Origin: Rhodoplanes sp. Z2-YC6860
Lineage (GTDB): Bacteria > Pseudomonadota > Alphaproteobacteria > Rhizobiales > Xanthobacteraceae
Reading direction: 5' to 3'
NCBI RefSeq assembly: GCF_001579845.1
Contig: NZ_CP007440.1
Coordinates: 4,114,029-4,178,028 of the forward strand
Length of the DNA stretch: 64,000 nt
Shown: positions 31,985-42,100 of the stretch, piece by piece
How positions within the stretch are numbered: the stretch's first letter is position 1
Layout of the letters: each line of letters opens with the position of its first letter
Position numbers and translations under genes: made by a program
The notes under the pieces: generated by a model
Told to the model about the DNA's origin: nothing
Databases searched by the model: none
What the model saw: only the letters and a program-made list of their open reading frames with translations

Positions 31985-32755
31985 ATGAGTCCGTCCGACG
32001 ATAAGCCCGTTTTGCCGCCCGCGATGACCGCCTCGGACATTGCACCGGCACCGCCCACTCACGGGCCGCTTGGCCGGCTGCGCAATTACTTCCTCACAGG
32101 CTTGATCCTGGTCGGACCGATCTACATCACCGTAAATTTGACGTGGTGGCTGGTGAACTGGGTGGACGGGCAGATGCGGCCGTTCATTCCCATCAGCTTG
32201 CGCACCGAAACTTATCTGCCGTTCCGGGTCCCGGGCTATGGCGTGATCATTGCGCTGTCCGCGCTGACGCTGCTGGGCTTCCTCACCGCAAACCTTGTCG
32301 GCCGTACGCTGGTCGAATTCGGCGAGAGCCTTTTGAACCGCATGCCGATCGTGCGGCCGATCTACAAAACGATGAAACAGATATTCGAGACGCTGTTCTC
32401 GAAGTCTGGCGGGGGCTTCGGCAAGGTGGCGCTCGCGGAGTTTCCGGCCGGAATGTGGTCGGTAGTGTTCCTGGCATCGCCTCCGACCCCGGACGTTGCA
32501 TCGCGGTTGCCGGGCCAAGAGTTTGTGTCGTGCTTTCTGCCGTGCACGCCGAACCCGACCACTGGATTCTTCTTCTACGCGCCGCGCAACCAGGTGATCG
32601 AACTCGACATCACGGTGGAGCAGGCGATGACATTGATCATGTCGGCCGGCATGGCGCAGCCCAATGCCGAGGCGCAGAAGAAGCTCGCGGCCCTGGTTGA
32701 AAACGGCCGGGCGAAAGCCGCCACGGTCGCACCTCCCACCGCGCCGGTGCCGTAG
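31985..32755 (+). CDS. DUF502 family membrane protein
   Basis: 256 aa. Two membrane helices (about 33-58, LTGLILVGPIYITVNLTWWL; and about 80-105, VIIALSALTLLGFLTANLVG) precede the conserved soluble part PIVRPIYKTMKQIFETLF and FLPCTPNPTTGFFFY, typical of DUF502. The function is unknown; it is often encoded near recG in alphaproteobacteria. It lies 40 bases after glmS on the same strand. Its stop codon directly abuts the stop of the convergent AraC gene, leaving no room for a conventional terminator. Confidence 0.9.
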   Translation: MSPSDDKPVLPPAMTASDIAPAPPTHGPLGRLRNYFLTGLILVGPIYITVNLTWWLVNWVDGQMRPFIPISLRTETYLPFRVPGYGVIIALSALTLLGFLTANLVGRTLVEFGESLLNRMPIVRPIYKTMKQIFETLFSKSGGGFGKVALAEFPAGMWSVVFLASPPTPDVASRLPGQEFVSCFLPCTPNPTTGFFFYAPRNQVIELDITVEQAMTLIMSAGMAQPNAEAQKKLAALVENGRAKAATVAPPTAPVP

Positions 32756-33730
32756 TCAGCGGGCGAGGCTTTGCAGCCGCGTGTGCTTCCTCCATGTCGC
32801 CGGCGGAACGCCGAAACCTTGCTTGAACGCGCGATTGAACGCGGATTCGGATTCGTAGCCGACCTGTTCGGCGATGCGAGCCAGCGGCGCCTCGCTGTTG
32901 CGCAGGTGTTGCGCCGCCACCTGGATGCGCCAGCGTGCCAGATAGCGCATCGGCGGTTCGCCGATCAGCTTGGTGAAGCGGTCGGCAAGCGCCGAGCGCG
33001 ACATCCCGACCTCCTGGCCCAGATCGTCGACCGTCCATGCATGAGCGACGCGACCATGCAGCAATGACAGCGCGCGCGACACGAATGGATCCCTGAGACC
33101 GGCGAGCCAGCCGGTGTGCTCGTCGGATAATGTTTCGACATAGCTCCGCACGGCCTCGACGAACAGCAACTCGGACATCTTCGCCAGCACGGCTTCGGAG
33201 CCGGAGCGCCGTGAGGCCACCTCCGACGCCGCGAACTCCAGCGTGCTCCGGATCCATGAGCCGGCTGCGCCTTGCCTTGTGTCGAACTTCAGCAGCGGCG
33301 GCAGCGCTCCCGCCAAAGGATTGCCGTCGAGCTTGTCGCATCCCAGGAAGCCGCAGACGATACGAGTGGGCTCGCCGCCGCCACCATGGTTGATAGCGAC
33401 AAGACCGTCGCTCTCCGGCGGCTGGACCAGCTGCTTGGCTGGCACCGGAGGCAGATCGAGACGGCTTCCCATCAGGTGCAGGTCGTTGTGAGGCAGGATC
33501 ATGACCTGGCCAGCTTCGAACTCGACCGGATCGTTGCCGGGCACCTGCGCAAGGGCGCGTCCCGAGGTCACGTAGTGGTAAAGCACCATGTGATCGGCGC
33601 CGCTGAGCAGGGGGCTGCATTCCTGAGGTTCAGGCCGCGATTCGATGCACCACGGTGCCGTGAACTCGGCGTGTAGAAATACGCCCCCCTTCAATCGGAT
33701 GACGCGCAACAAGTCGGAAAGTGCATCCAT
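32756..33730 (-). CDS. AraC-family regulator with cupin ligand domain
   Basis: 324 aa. The N-terminal half is a cupin-type sensor (Cupin_6-like; VLYHYVTSGRALAQVPGNDP, GQVMILPHNDLHLMGS). The C-terminal 100 residues hold two HTH motifs (WTVDDLGQEVGMSRSALADR, then RIAEQVGYESESAFNRAFKQ). Such proteins regulate catabolic or redox genes in response to small molecules. ATG 33730 is preferred to 33796 because the protein-like sequence starts there. It diverges from the DUF1127/PLP-enzyme pair, which are plausible targets. Confidence 0.88.
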   Translation of the reverse strand: MDALSDLLRVIRLKGGVFLHAEFTAPWCIESRPEPQECSPLLSGADHMVLYHYVTSGRALAQVPGNDPVEFEAGQVMILPHNDLHLMGSRLDLPPVPAKQLVQPPESDGLVAINHGGGGEPTRIVCGFLGCDKLDGNPLAGALPPLLKFDTRQGAAGSWIRSTLEFAASEVASRRSGSEAVLAKMSELLFVEAVRSYVETLSDEHTGWLAGLRDPFVSRALSLLHGRVAHAWTVDDLGQEVGMSRSALADRFTKLIGEPPMRYLARWRIQVAAQHLRNSEAPLARIAEQVGYESESAFNRAFKQGFGVPPATWRKHTRLQSLAR

Positions 33731-33909
33731 GGCCGGGAAGTGGTTCTCGCGTCCTGAGCCTTGACGTCCTGGGTTTCGGCGTCCTGGGCAAGACATCCGG
33801 CGTGCGCGTCATTCATACGCTGCCCGTCCCCGAATATATCAGGGCCCATTACGGCAGCCAGATGCATTGCGGCTTTGGCTGCGTCGAAACATCGCAACGA
33901 ATGCATTGA

Positions 33910-34215
33910 ATGGAGAGCATTGTGAGCATGAACTGGACTGTGCCGTTTGCGGCACAAAGCACCGGAGAGCGGTGGTTACACCGCTTTATGGCCGCGGCGG
34001 AGGGCCGTTGGAGCGTCTACAGTCGCTGGCGCGTCGAGCAACACGCAGCGGCTCAGCTTCGCGGCATGAGCGATCGTGAGCTCAAGGACATTGGCCTGAT
34101 CCGGTCCGAGATCGACTGCGCCGTCAACATCGTACCGGTCGGGATTGTCGGCCTGGGCGGCCACCATGAGCCACATCCGACCAAGTGGCGCGGCAGCGCC
34201 CGCGCCGTTCGTTAA
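33910..34215 (+). CDS. Small DUF1127-domain protein
   Basis: 101 aa (or 95 aa from ATG 33928). Residues about 40-70 hold the DUF1127 signature RVEQHAAAQLRGMSDRELKD followed by IGLIRSEID. Short DUF1127 proteins bind RNA and affect phosphate, carbon or stress regulation in alphaproteobacteria. Here the domain is extended on both sides. It lies between a divergent AraC gene and a PLP enzyme gene 28 bases downstream, and is probably co-transcribed with the latter. Confidence 0.78.
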   Translation: MESIVSMNWTVPFAAQSTGERWLHRFMAAAEGRWSVYSRWRVEQHAAAQLRGMSDRELKDIGLIRSEIDCAVNIVPVGIVGLGGHHEPHPTKWRGSARAVR

Positions 34216-34243
34216 ACGATTTCGTAAAACGGAGAAAACAAAG

Positions 34244-35557
34244 ATGACCAAGACCATGCATCCGGAAACCATGATGTTGCACGCCGGGCCTCGTTGCGAG
34301 GCTGGCACTGGCGCCGTTGCGGTGCCGATTTTCCAAACCTCGTCATTCCAATTCCGCAACTCCGAGCACGCGGCGAACCTGTTCGCGCTGAAAGAGCTCG
34401 GTCCGATTTACTCGCGGATCGGGAATCCGACGACCGACGCCCTCGAGCAGAAGATGTCGGCGATGGAGGGCGGCGTCGCCGCGCTCGCGGTGAGCTCCGG
34501 ACAGGCCGCGTCAGCGGTCGCGATCCAAAATCTGTGCCGGCCGGGCGACAATGTCGTGAGCTCGACCGATCTCTACGGCGGCACTTGGAATCTGTTCGCC
34601 AACACGCTGCCGTCGATGGGCGTCACGGTCCGCTTCGTCGACCCGGCCGATCCGGAGGCGTTCCGTCGCGCCACGGATGCACGCACGCGCGCCTATTACG
34701 CCGAGACATTGCCGAATCCGAAGCTCATGGTGTTTCCGATCGGTGAGGTGGCAGCGATCGGGCGCGAACTCGGCGTGCCGCTGATCATGGACAACACCGC
34801 GTCGCCCTTGATCTGCCGGCCGTTCGATCACGGCGCGGCCGTTGTGGTGCACTCGCTGACCAAATATGTCGGCGGTCACGGCACCTCGATTGGCGGCATC
34901 ATCATCGACGGTGGCAATTTCGACTGGACGGCGCACAAGGAACGCTTTCCGACCCTCAACGAGCCCGATCCGAGCTATCACGGTGCGGTGTGGACCGAGG
35001 CCGTCAAGCCGCTCGGGCCGATTGCCTACATCATCCGAGCCCGCGTCGTGTTGTTGCGCGACATGGGCATGTGCATGAGCCCGTTCAACGCGTTCCAGTT
35101 CATCCAAGGACTGGAGACGCTGGCGCTGCGGATGCGCGAGCATTGCAGCAACGCCGCCGAGGTGGCGCTGCATCTGCAGCGGCATCCGGAGGTGTCACGC
35201 GTGATCTATCCGGGCCTGCACGAGGACAAAGAGCAGATCCGCCGTGCGCAGACCTATATGAAGGGCTTCGGCGGCCTGGTCGGCTTCGAGCTGAAGCGTG
35301 GTGGCGAGGCGGGAGCGCGCTTCATCGATGCCCTGAAGCTGTTCTATCACGTCGCCAATATCGGCGATGTGCGGTCGCTCGCGATCCATCCGGCCAGCAC
35401 CACGCATTCGCAGTTGAGCCCGGACGACCAGCTCGCGAGCGGCGTGACGCCCGGCTATGTCAGGCTGTCGGTCGGCATCGAGCACATCGACGATATCATC
35501 GCCGATCTTGATCAGGCGCTTGCGGTCGCGGCGGGTGGTATCGCCAAGGCGGCGTAG
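34244..35557 (+). CDS. PLP-dependent Cys/Met metabolism enzyme (O-acetylhomoserine sulfhydrylase-like)
   Basis: 437 aa fold-type I PLP enzyme of the Cys/Met metabolism family. Family marks are the phosphate-binding region AALAVSSGQAASAVAIQNL, the tyrosine segment PIYSRIGNPTTDALEQKM, IMDNTASPLICRPFDHGA, the PLP lysine in VHSLTKYVGGHGTSIGG, and TTHSQLSPDDQLASGV. The length suits O-acetylhomoserine aminocarboxypropyltransferase better than methionine gamma-lyase, but the exact reaction cannot be settled from motifs. ATG 34244 has CGGAGAAAA upstream. It is convergent with recG. Confidence 0.9.
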   Translation: MTKTMHPETMMLHAGPRCEAGTGAVAVPIFQTSSFQFRNSEHAANLFALKELGPIYSRIGNPTTDALEQKMSAMEGGVAALAVSSGQAASAVAIQNLCRPGDNVVSSTDLYGGTWNLFANTLPSMGVTVRFVDPADPEAFRRATDARTRAYYAETLPNPKLMVFPIGEVAAIGRELGVPLIMDNTASPLICRPFDHGAAVVVHSLTKYVGGHGTSIGGIIIDGGNFDWTAHKERFPTLNEPDPSYHGAVWTEAVKPLGPIAYIIRARVVLLRDMGMCMSPFNAFQFIQGLETLALRMREHCSNAAEVALHLQRHPEVSRVIYPGLHEDKEQIRRAQTYMKGFGGLVGFELKRGGEAGARFIDALKLFYHVANIGDVRSLAIHPASTTHSQLSPDDQLASGVTPGYVRLSVGIEHIDDIIADLDQALAVAAGGIAKAA

Positions 35558-35569
35558 CCTTGAGGCAAC

Positions 35570-35599
35570 CTGCGGGCCGGAAGCCTAGCCGGCCCGCAG
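35570..35599. terminator. Hairpin between convergent PLP enzyme and recG, partly coding
   Basis: Perfect 11-base arms CTGCGGGCCGG (35570-35580) and CCGGCCCGCAG (35589-35599) enclose an 8-base loop. The right arm and loop contain the recG stop and last codons. No T-run follows on either strand, so termination would be weak or Rho-assisted. Confidence 0.5.
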
Positions 35600-37690
35600 C
35601 AGCCTGATCGCTTCATCGCGCTCGAACAGATAGAGCAGATGACGTAGCGCTTCGCCGCGAGGCGAGGCGAGGTGAGGATCGCGCGAGAGGATGAGTGCCG
35701 CATCGTCACGGGCGGCCGGGATCAGCTTGCCGTGCACCTCGATGCGCGCGATGCGGAAGCCGGGGATACCACTCTGTTTGGTGCCGAGGAGGTCGCCTTC
35801 ACCTCGAAGGCGCAGATCCTCCTCGGCGATGCGGAAGCCATCTTCGGTGTCGCGCATGATCGCAAGCCTCGCTTTGGCGGTCTCGCCGAGAGGTGCGCGA
35901 TAGAGCAGCAGGCAGGTCGAGCGGTCTCTGCCACGGCCGATCCGGCCGCGCAGCTGGTGGAGCTGGGCGAGGCCGAAGCGCTCGGCGTGCTCGATCACCA
36001 TGACGGTCGCGGCCGGTACGTCGACACCGACCTCGATCACCGTGGTGGCGACCAGAAGCTGCGTTTCGCCAGCCGAGAAGCGGGCCATGGCGCGATCCTT
36101 GTCGGCCCCCTTCATCTGGCCGTGGACGATATCGACCTTGGCGCCAAAATGCTTTTTGAGATCGGCGAAACGGTCTTCGGCGGCGGCGAGATCGCTGGTC
36201 TCGGATTCGGCAACGAGCGGACAGACCCAGTAGGCGCGCTTGCCTTCATTGAGTGCGCGGCCGACTGCGGCCACCACCTCGTTCAATCGGTCGAGCGGAA
36301 TGGTTCGGGTGTCGATCGGCTGGCGGCCGGCCGGCTTCTCGCGCAGCTCCGAGATTTCCATGTCGCCGAAGTAGGTGAGCACCAGCGTGCGCGGGATCGG
36401 CGTCGCCGTCAGCACCAGCATATCGACGGCCTCGCCCTTGCGCGCCAGCGCGAGCCGCTGGTGGACGCCGAAGCGGTGCTGCTCGTCGATGATGGCGAGC
36501 GCGAGATCGCGGAAAGCCACGTCGTCCTGGAACAGCGCGTGGGTGCCGACCACCAGATCGAGCTCGCCGATGGCGAGCCGCTGCAGCGTCTCGTCGCGCT
36601 CCTTGCCGCGCTCGCGGCCGGTCAGCACCGCAACGCGGATGCCGGCCTTTTCGGCGAGCGGCGCGATGGTGGCGAGATGCTGCCGCGCCAGGATTTCTGT
36701 CGGCGCCATCAGCGCGGCCTGCCGTCCAGCTTCGATCACCGTGGCAGCCGCCATCAGCGCGACCACGGTTTTGCCGGAGCCGACGTCGCCCTGCAGCAGC
36801 CGGATCATGCGCTGCGGTCGGGCGAGGTCGGTGACGATGTCGTCGACCGCGCGGCCTTGCGACGGTGTCAGCGCGTAGGGCAGGGCCTTGATAACCTTTG
36901 CCCGCAGAAGGCCTTCCCCGGAACTGCCGCGGCCGGGGAGGCTTTTCTGATGCTGACGCACCAGACCGAGAGCGAGCTGCCCGGCGAGGAATTCGTCGTA
37001 GGCAAGCCGCGACCAGGCCGGCGTTTCCGGCATGACCGCCGTGGGTTCGGCTGGGTGATGCAGCGCGTTCAGCGCATCGGCGAAGGCCGGAAAGTCGTTG
37101 CGCTTGAGCCAGGCCTCGTCTTGCCATTCCGGCAGCTTCGGGACTTTGGTCAGCGCAGCCTCCGCGGCCTTGCGCACCACATTCAGCGACAACCCCTCGG
37201 TCAGCGGATAGACCGGCTCGACCAGCGGCAGCTTGTGCAACTCCTCGTCGCTGACCACGCGATCCGGGTGCACCATCTGCAGTATGCCGTCGTAGAGCGC
37301 GGTGGTACCGGACACCGTGCGGTGCTCGCCAACCGGTAAGAGCTTTTCGAGATAGTCGCGTTTGGCGTGGAAGAAGGTCAGGACGAGGTCGCCTGTATCG
37401 TCGCTGGCATAGACCTGATACGGCACCCGCGGCCGGTTGGGCGGCGGCGGGCGATGACGGTCGATCGTAACCGCGACGGTGACGACACTGCCCGGCACGA
37501 CGTCGCGAAGCTTGGGCCTTGATCTCCGGTCGATGGTGCCAGTTGGCAGGTGGAACAGCAGGTCGACCACGCGCGCGGGCATATCCTCGCCGCGGTCGAA
37601 CAGCCGCCGGTATAGCTTTTCGAGCTTCGGACCTGTGCCTGGAAGCACAGTCAATGCGGCAAACAGCGGGTCAAGCAGCGATGGACGCAT
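35585..37690 (-). CDS. recG: RecG ATP-dependent DNA helicase
   Basis: 701 aa. RecG remodels stalled forks and branch-migrates Holliday junctions. An N-terminal wedge domain (about 1-230) is followed by superfamily 2 helicase motifs: Walker A GDVGSGKTVVA, DEQHRFG, TATPIPRTL, and the C-terminal QLRGRIGRGRDRSTCLLL. ATG 37690 is used because the preceding 29 codons of open frame are not part of the family. In relatives recG neighbours DUF502 and sdhE-mfd; here accessory genes separate them. Confidence 0.95.
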   Translation of the reverse strand: MRPSLLDPLFAALTVLPGTGPKLEKLYRRLFDRGEDMPARVVDLLFHLPTGTIDRRSRPKLRDVVPGSVVTVAVTIDRHRPPPPNRPRVPYQVYASDDTGDLVLTFFHAKRDYLEKLLPVGEHRTVSGTTALYDGILQMVHPDRVVSDEELHKLPLVEPVYPLTEGLSLNVVRKAAEAALTKVPKLPEWQDEAWLKRNDFPAFADALNALHHPAEPTAVMPETPAWSRLAYDEFLAGQLALGLVRQHQKSLPGRGSSGEGLLRAKVIKALPYALTPSQGRAVDDIVTDLARPQRMIRLLQGDVGSGKTVVALMAAATVIEAGRQAALMAPTEILARQHLATIAPLAEKAGIRVAVLTGRERGKERDETLQRLAIGELDLVVGTHALFQDDVAFRDLALAIIDEQHRFGVHQRLALARKGEAVDMLVLTATPIPRTLVLTYFGDMEISELREKPAGRQPIDTRTIPLDRLNEVVAAVGRALNEGKRAYWVCPLVAESETSDLAAAEDRFADLKKHFGAKVDIVHGQMKGADKDRAMARFSAGETQLLVATTVIEVGVDVPAATVMVIEHAERFGLAQLHQLRGRIGRGRDRSTCLLLYRAPLGETAKARLAIMRDTEDGFRIAEEDLRLRGEGDLLGTKQSGIPGFRIARIEVHGKLIPAARDDAALILSRDPHLASPRGEALRHLLYLFERDEAIRLLRAG

Positions 37691-37776
37691 GTCCGATCCT
37701 TTGGCATGCAAGCTGCACGGGTTTTTGACGCGCTTCAACCAATGCGCATAGGTTGGGGCACAGTGGAGTGGATACA

Positions 37777-38751
37777 ATGACTTGGTCGAAATGGCTGCTG
37801 GCGGCAGTTTTATTGGGGCAGCCCCTTGCGGCCTCAGCGCAGGACTATCCGACGCGCCCCGTCAGCATGGTCGTGGCCGCCGCGGCCGGCGGGCCGATCG
37901 ACGTGTTCGCCCGGATCATGGCCGAACGGATGTCGCCCGCGCTGGGCCAACGAATGATCATCGAGAACGTCGGTGGCGGCGGTGGCACCCTGGGCGGCCA
38001 GCGCGTCGCGCGTGCTGAGCCTGACGGCTACACCACGCTTCTTGGTACCATCGCGACCCACGCCAACCCGCAGCTTTATGGCAGCAAGCCGCTCTACGAT
38101 CCGATCAACGATTTCGTCCCCGTGGCGTTGATGGCCGAAATCCCGCTCATTCTCATCGCGCGCAAGGACCTGCCCGCCAACAACCTCGAAGAGTTCATCG
38201 CCTATGCCAAAGCGAATGACGGGCTCCTGAACTATGGCTCGGCCGGCGTCGGCTCCTCGGCGCATCTCGGCTGCGTGATGCTGGAGCAGGCGATCGGCGC
38301 CAAGTTCCAGCATGTGCCCTATCGCGGCACGGGTCCTGCGATGCAGGATCTGATCGCGGGTCGCATCGATTTCCTGTGCGATATCGCCGTCACCGCGGTG
38401 CAGGCCATCAACAACGGCAACGTCAAGGCGCTGGCGAACCTCTCGACCACGCGCTCCTCCGTGCTGCCCGATCTGCCGACTGCCGCCGAGCGCGGCCTGC
38501 CGACGGTTGCGGCCTACACCTGGGCGGCGCTGTTCGTGCCGAAGAACACGCCTGAGGCGGTTGTGACCAAGCTCAACAGCGCCGCGGTTGCGGCGATGGA
38601 GGGTAAGGGGCTCCGCGAGCAACTCGACAGCGTTGCCGCGACCTTGGTGGCGCCGGAACGAAGGACACCTGCCTATGCGGCGACCTTCGTGAAGTCCGAA
38701 TGGGACAAATGGGGCGCCGCGATCAAAGCCGGCGGTGCGATCCCGCAGTAG
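37777..38751 (+). CDS. TctC/Bug-family periplasmic solute-binding protein
   Basis: 324 aa with signal peptide (WLLAAVLLGQPLAASAQ) and Bug hallmarks PVSMVVAAAAGGPIDVFARI, RMIIENVGGGGGTLGGQRVA and EPDGYTTLLG. It is diverged in the first motif (AAAAGGPIDV instead of PFAAGGPADV). No transporter membrane genes are nearby. It sits alone between recG and sdhE, 86 bases from the divergent recG start, and appears to be an insertion into a housekeeping block. The ligand is unknown. Confidence 0.88.
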   Translation: MTWSKWLLAAVLLGQPLAASAQDYPTRPVSMVVAAAAGGPIDVFARIMAERMSPALGQRMIIENVGGGGGTLGGQRVARAEPDGYTTLLGTIATHANPQLYGSKPLYDPINDFVPVALMAEIPLILIARKDLPANNLEEFIAYAKANDGLLNYGSAGVGSSAHLGCVMLEQAIGAKFQHVPYRGTGPAMQDLIAGRIDFLCDIAVTAVQAINNGNVKALANLSTTRSSVLPDLPTAAERGLPTVAAYTWAALFVPKNTPEAVVTKLNSAAVAAMEGKGLREQLDSVAATLVAPERRTPAYAATFVKSEWDKWGAAIKAGGAIPQ

Positions 38752-38837
38752 CTGGCCCACAACTTCGTCAAAATCGAAGCGTTCATTCGCGACTTTGCCG
38801 CTGACACCGGCGCCGCTGCGAACTATATAAAACGCGC

Positions 38838-38859
38838 ACCCGGCCGCCGCCGGGTTTTT
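38838..38859 (+). terminator. Terminator-like hairpin upstream of sdhE
   Basis: Seven-base arms ACCCGGC (38838-38844) and GCCGGGT (38849-38855) with a CGCC loop run into five T's (38855-38859). It most likely ends the Bug transcript. It lies only 15 bases before the sdhE start, and a TATATAA box at 38824-38830 precedes it, so it could instead be an attenuator in an sdhE leader. Confidence 0.72.
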
Positions 38860-38874
38860 GGCGTTGGAGACGGC

Positions 38875-39162
38875 ATGACGGGAAGCACGATTTCGAGCGA
38901 CGGCCTCGACCCACGGCGGCGAAGGTTGCTGTTTCGGTCATGGCATCGCGGCACCCGCGAGGCCGACCTGATCATGGGCCGCTTCGCCGACGCGCATATC
39001 GCGGCTTTCAGCGATGCCGAGCTCGACCAGTTCGAGCATCTGCTCGATGCGCTGGAGACGGATCTACTGTCCTGGATGACCGGACTCTCCGAGGTCCCAG
39101 CCGATCACGACACGTCGATGTTCCGTCGCGTGCGCGAGTTTCATTTCAAGGCAAGGCAGTAA
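38875..39162 (+). CDS. sdhE: SdhE FAD assembly factor (succinate dehydrogenase flavinylation)
   Basis: 95 aa. SdhE promotes covalent attachment of FAD to SdhA. The family core is clear: RRRRLLFRSWHRGTREADLI, with the RGxxE motif as RGTRE, then GRFADAHIAAFSDAELDQFE and LLDALETDLLSWMTG. GGAG lies 7 bases before ATG 38875. It directly precedes mfd, the usual arrangement in this group, and the two are probably co-transcribed. Confidence 0.93.
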   Translation: MTGSTISSDGLDPRRRRLLFRSWHRGTREADLIMGRFADAHIAAFSDAELDQFEHLLDALETDLLSWMTGLSEVPADHDTSMFRRVREFHFKARQ

Positions 39163-39165
39163 TTG

Positions 39166-42100
39166 ATGGCCAAGCTTGCTGCTGTCAAATCGCCTGCCGA
39201 ACTGCTTGCGCCTGACCGGCCGCTGACGCTCGCCAACGTTGCGGACGGCGCCGAAGGCGTGGTCATTGCCGATCTCGCCAAGGCGGTGGCGGCGCGCGCC
39301 AATGCGCCGGCCACCAGCGCTGTGGTGATCTGCCGCGACGGCCCGCGAATGGCGGCGCTGGCGCGACAGCTTTCGTTCTTCGCGCCCGGGCTCGAGGTGC
39401 TGCAATTCCCGGCCTGGGATTGCCTGCCTTACGACCGGGTGTCCCCGCACGCGGCGATCGTCGCGCAGCGCATGACCGCATTGTCGCGACTTGTGCGCAT
39501 CAAGGGCCGCGAAAAGCCCGCGGTGCTGCTGACCACCGTCAACGCCGCGCTCCAGCGCGTGCCGTCGCGCGACCAGATCGCCAAGCAGGCGCTGTCGGCT
39601 GCGCCGGGCAACGTGCTCGGCATGGAAGGCGTGATCCGCTGGCTCGAGCTGAACGGGTTTATCCGCAGCTCCACGGTGCGCGAGCCGGGGGATTATGCGG
39701 TGCGGGGCGGCATCCTCGACCTGTTCGCGCCCGGGATGGACCTGCCGGTGCGGCTCGATTTCTTCGGCGACACGATTGAAACGATCAGAAGTTTCGATCC
39801 CGAGAACCAGCGCAGCGTGATGGACATGCGCGGGCTCGATCTGGTGCCGGTCGCCGAATTCCAGCTCACCACCGACACCATTCGCAAATTTCGCACCGGC
39901 TACGTGGCGGCGTTCGGCGCCGCCGGGCCCGACGACATTCTGTACGAAGCCGTGAGCGAAGGCCGCCGCCATGCCGGCATGGAGCACTGGCTGCCGCTGT
40001 TCCATGACCGCATGGACACGCTGTTCGACTATCTGCCGGGCGCGCCAGTGATCCTGGAGAACCTGGTCGAGGACGCCGCCCGCGAGCGCATCACGCAGAT
40101 CGCCGACTACTACGAGGCGCGCAAGGAGCCGCTCGCGGCCGAAAGCGTGCCCTATAAGCCGTTGCCGCCGGACAAGCTCTATTTGCCCGAGGCGGAATGG
40201 AACGAGCGGCTCGGCACGTCGGCGCTGGCGCGGCTGACGCCGTTCGCGGTGCCGGACGGCGGCGCAGCCCATGTCGATGTCGGTACGCATCAGGGAAAGA
40301 ACTTCGCCGCCGAGCGCACCGACAACGCCGCGGGCGTGTTTGATGCCGTCACCAAGCACGTGATGGCGCTGCAGGCCGACGGCAAGCGCGTGGTCATCGC
40401 GCTGTGGAGCGAGGGCGCCCGCGAGCGCATGAAGCATGTGCTCGCCGAGCACGGGCTGCACAATCTCACGAACGTCGGCTCATGGACTGACGCGCTAGGG
40501 CTGCCCAAGCCCCAGGTGGCGCTCGCCGTGCTGGGTCTTGAGACTGGATTTGAAACCGCCGACGCGGCCGTGATCGGCGAGCAGGACATTCTGGGCGATC
40601 GTCTCGTCCGGCCGCGAAGGGCATCCAAGCGCGCCGAGAATTTCATCGCCGAAGTGACGAGCCTTTCGACCGGCGACCTCGTGGTGCACGTCGACCACGG
40701 TATCGGCCGCTTCGTCGGCCTGCAGAACATCGAGGCGGCCGGGGCGCCGCACGATTGCCTGGAGATCCAGTACGCCGAGGGTGCCAAGCTCTACCTGCCG
40801 GTCGAGAACATCGAACTGCTGTCGCGCTACGGCTCCGAGGACACCGGCGCCGAGCTCGATCGCCTGGGCGGCACCGGCTGGCAGACCCGCAAGGCGCGGA
40901 TGAAGAACCGCATCCGCGAGATCGCCCATGAGCTGATCAAGATCGCGGCCGAGCGTAAATTGCGTGAGGCGCCGAAGCTCGTGCCGCCGTCGGGCGCGAT
41001 GGACGAGTTCGCCGCGGGCTTCCCCTACGAAGAAACCGAGGATCAGCAGTCCGCGATCGACGCAACCCTCGACGATCTCGCCACCGGCCGGCCGATGGAC
41101 CGGTTGATCTGCGGCGACGTCGGATTCGGCAAGACCGAGGTGGCGTTGCGCGCGGCCTTCGACACCGTGATGAACGGCAAGCAGGTCGCCGTGGTGGTGC
41201 CGACCACGCTGCTGGCGCGCCAGCACGCCAAGACGTTCAGCGAGCGCTTTCGCGGCTTCCCCGTGCAGGTGGGGCAGGCGTCGCGTCTCGTCACTTCGAC
41301 CGAACTAGCGCGGGTCAAGAAGGGTATCGCCGACGGCGGCATCGACATCGTGGTCGGCACCCATGCGCTTCTTGGCAAGGCCATCAAGTTCAAGGACCTG
41401 GGGCTCGTCATCGTCGACGAGGAGCAGCACTTCGGCGTCGCCCACAAGGAGCGGCTCAAGGCGCTGCGTGCCGAGGTCCATGTGCTGACGCTGACCGCGA
41501 CGCCGATCCCGCGGACGCTGCAATTGGCGCTCACCGGCGTGCGCGATCTTTCGATCATCGCCTCGCCGCCGGTCGATCGCCTTGCGGTGCGCACTTTCGT
41601 GTCGCCGTTCGATCCGATCGTGGTGCGCGAGGCGCTGCTGCGCGAGCGCTACCGGGGAGGGCAGTCGTTCTATGTCTGCCCGCGCATCGAGGACCTCGCC
41701 GGCGCCAAGGACTTCCTCGAGAAGCACGTGCCCGAGGTGAAGGTCACGGTGGCGCACGGCCAGATGCCGCCGCAGGTGCTGGAAGACATCATGTCGGCCT
41801 TCTACGACGGCAAGTTCGACGTGCTGCTGTCGACCACCATCGTCGAGTCCGGGCTCGACATTCCGGCCGCCAACACGCTGATCGTGCACCGCGCCGACAT
41901 GTTCGGCCTGGCGCAGCTCTATCAGCTCCGCGGCCGCGTCGGGCGCTCCAAGCTTCGCGCCTATGCGCTGTTCACGCTGCCGGAGAAAAAGAAGATCACG
42001 CCGCAGGCCGAGCGCCGCCTCAAGGTGCTGCAGTCGCTCGACACGCTCGGGGCGGGCTTCCAGCTCGCCTCGCACGATCTCGACATCCGCGGCGCCGGCA

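Noticed and set aside
34216-34243. SAM-type riboswitch before the Cys/Met enzyme
   Set aside because: Only 28 bases separate it from the DUF1127 gene, too short for a known SAM riboswitch.
35672-37339. 555-codon open frame on the plus strand
   Set aside because: It is entirely antisense to recG, which has all helicase motifs; no family features appear in the translation.
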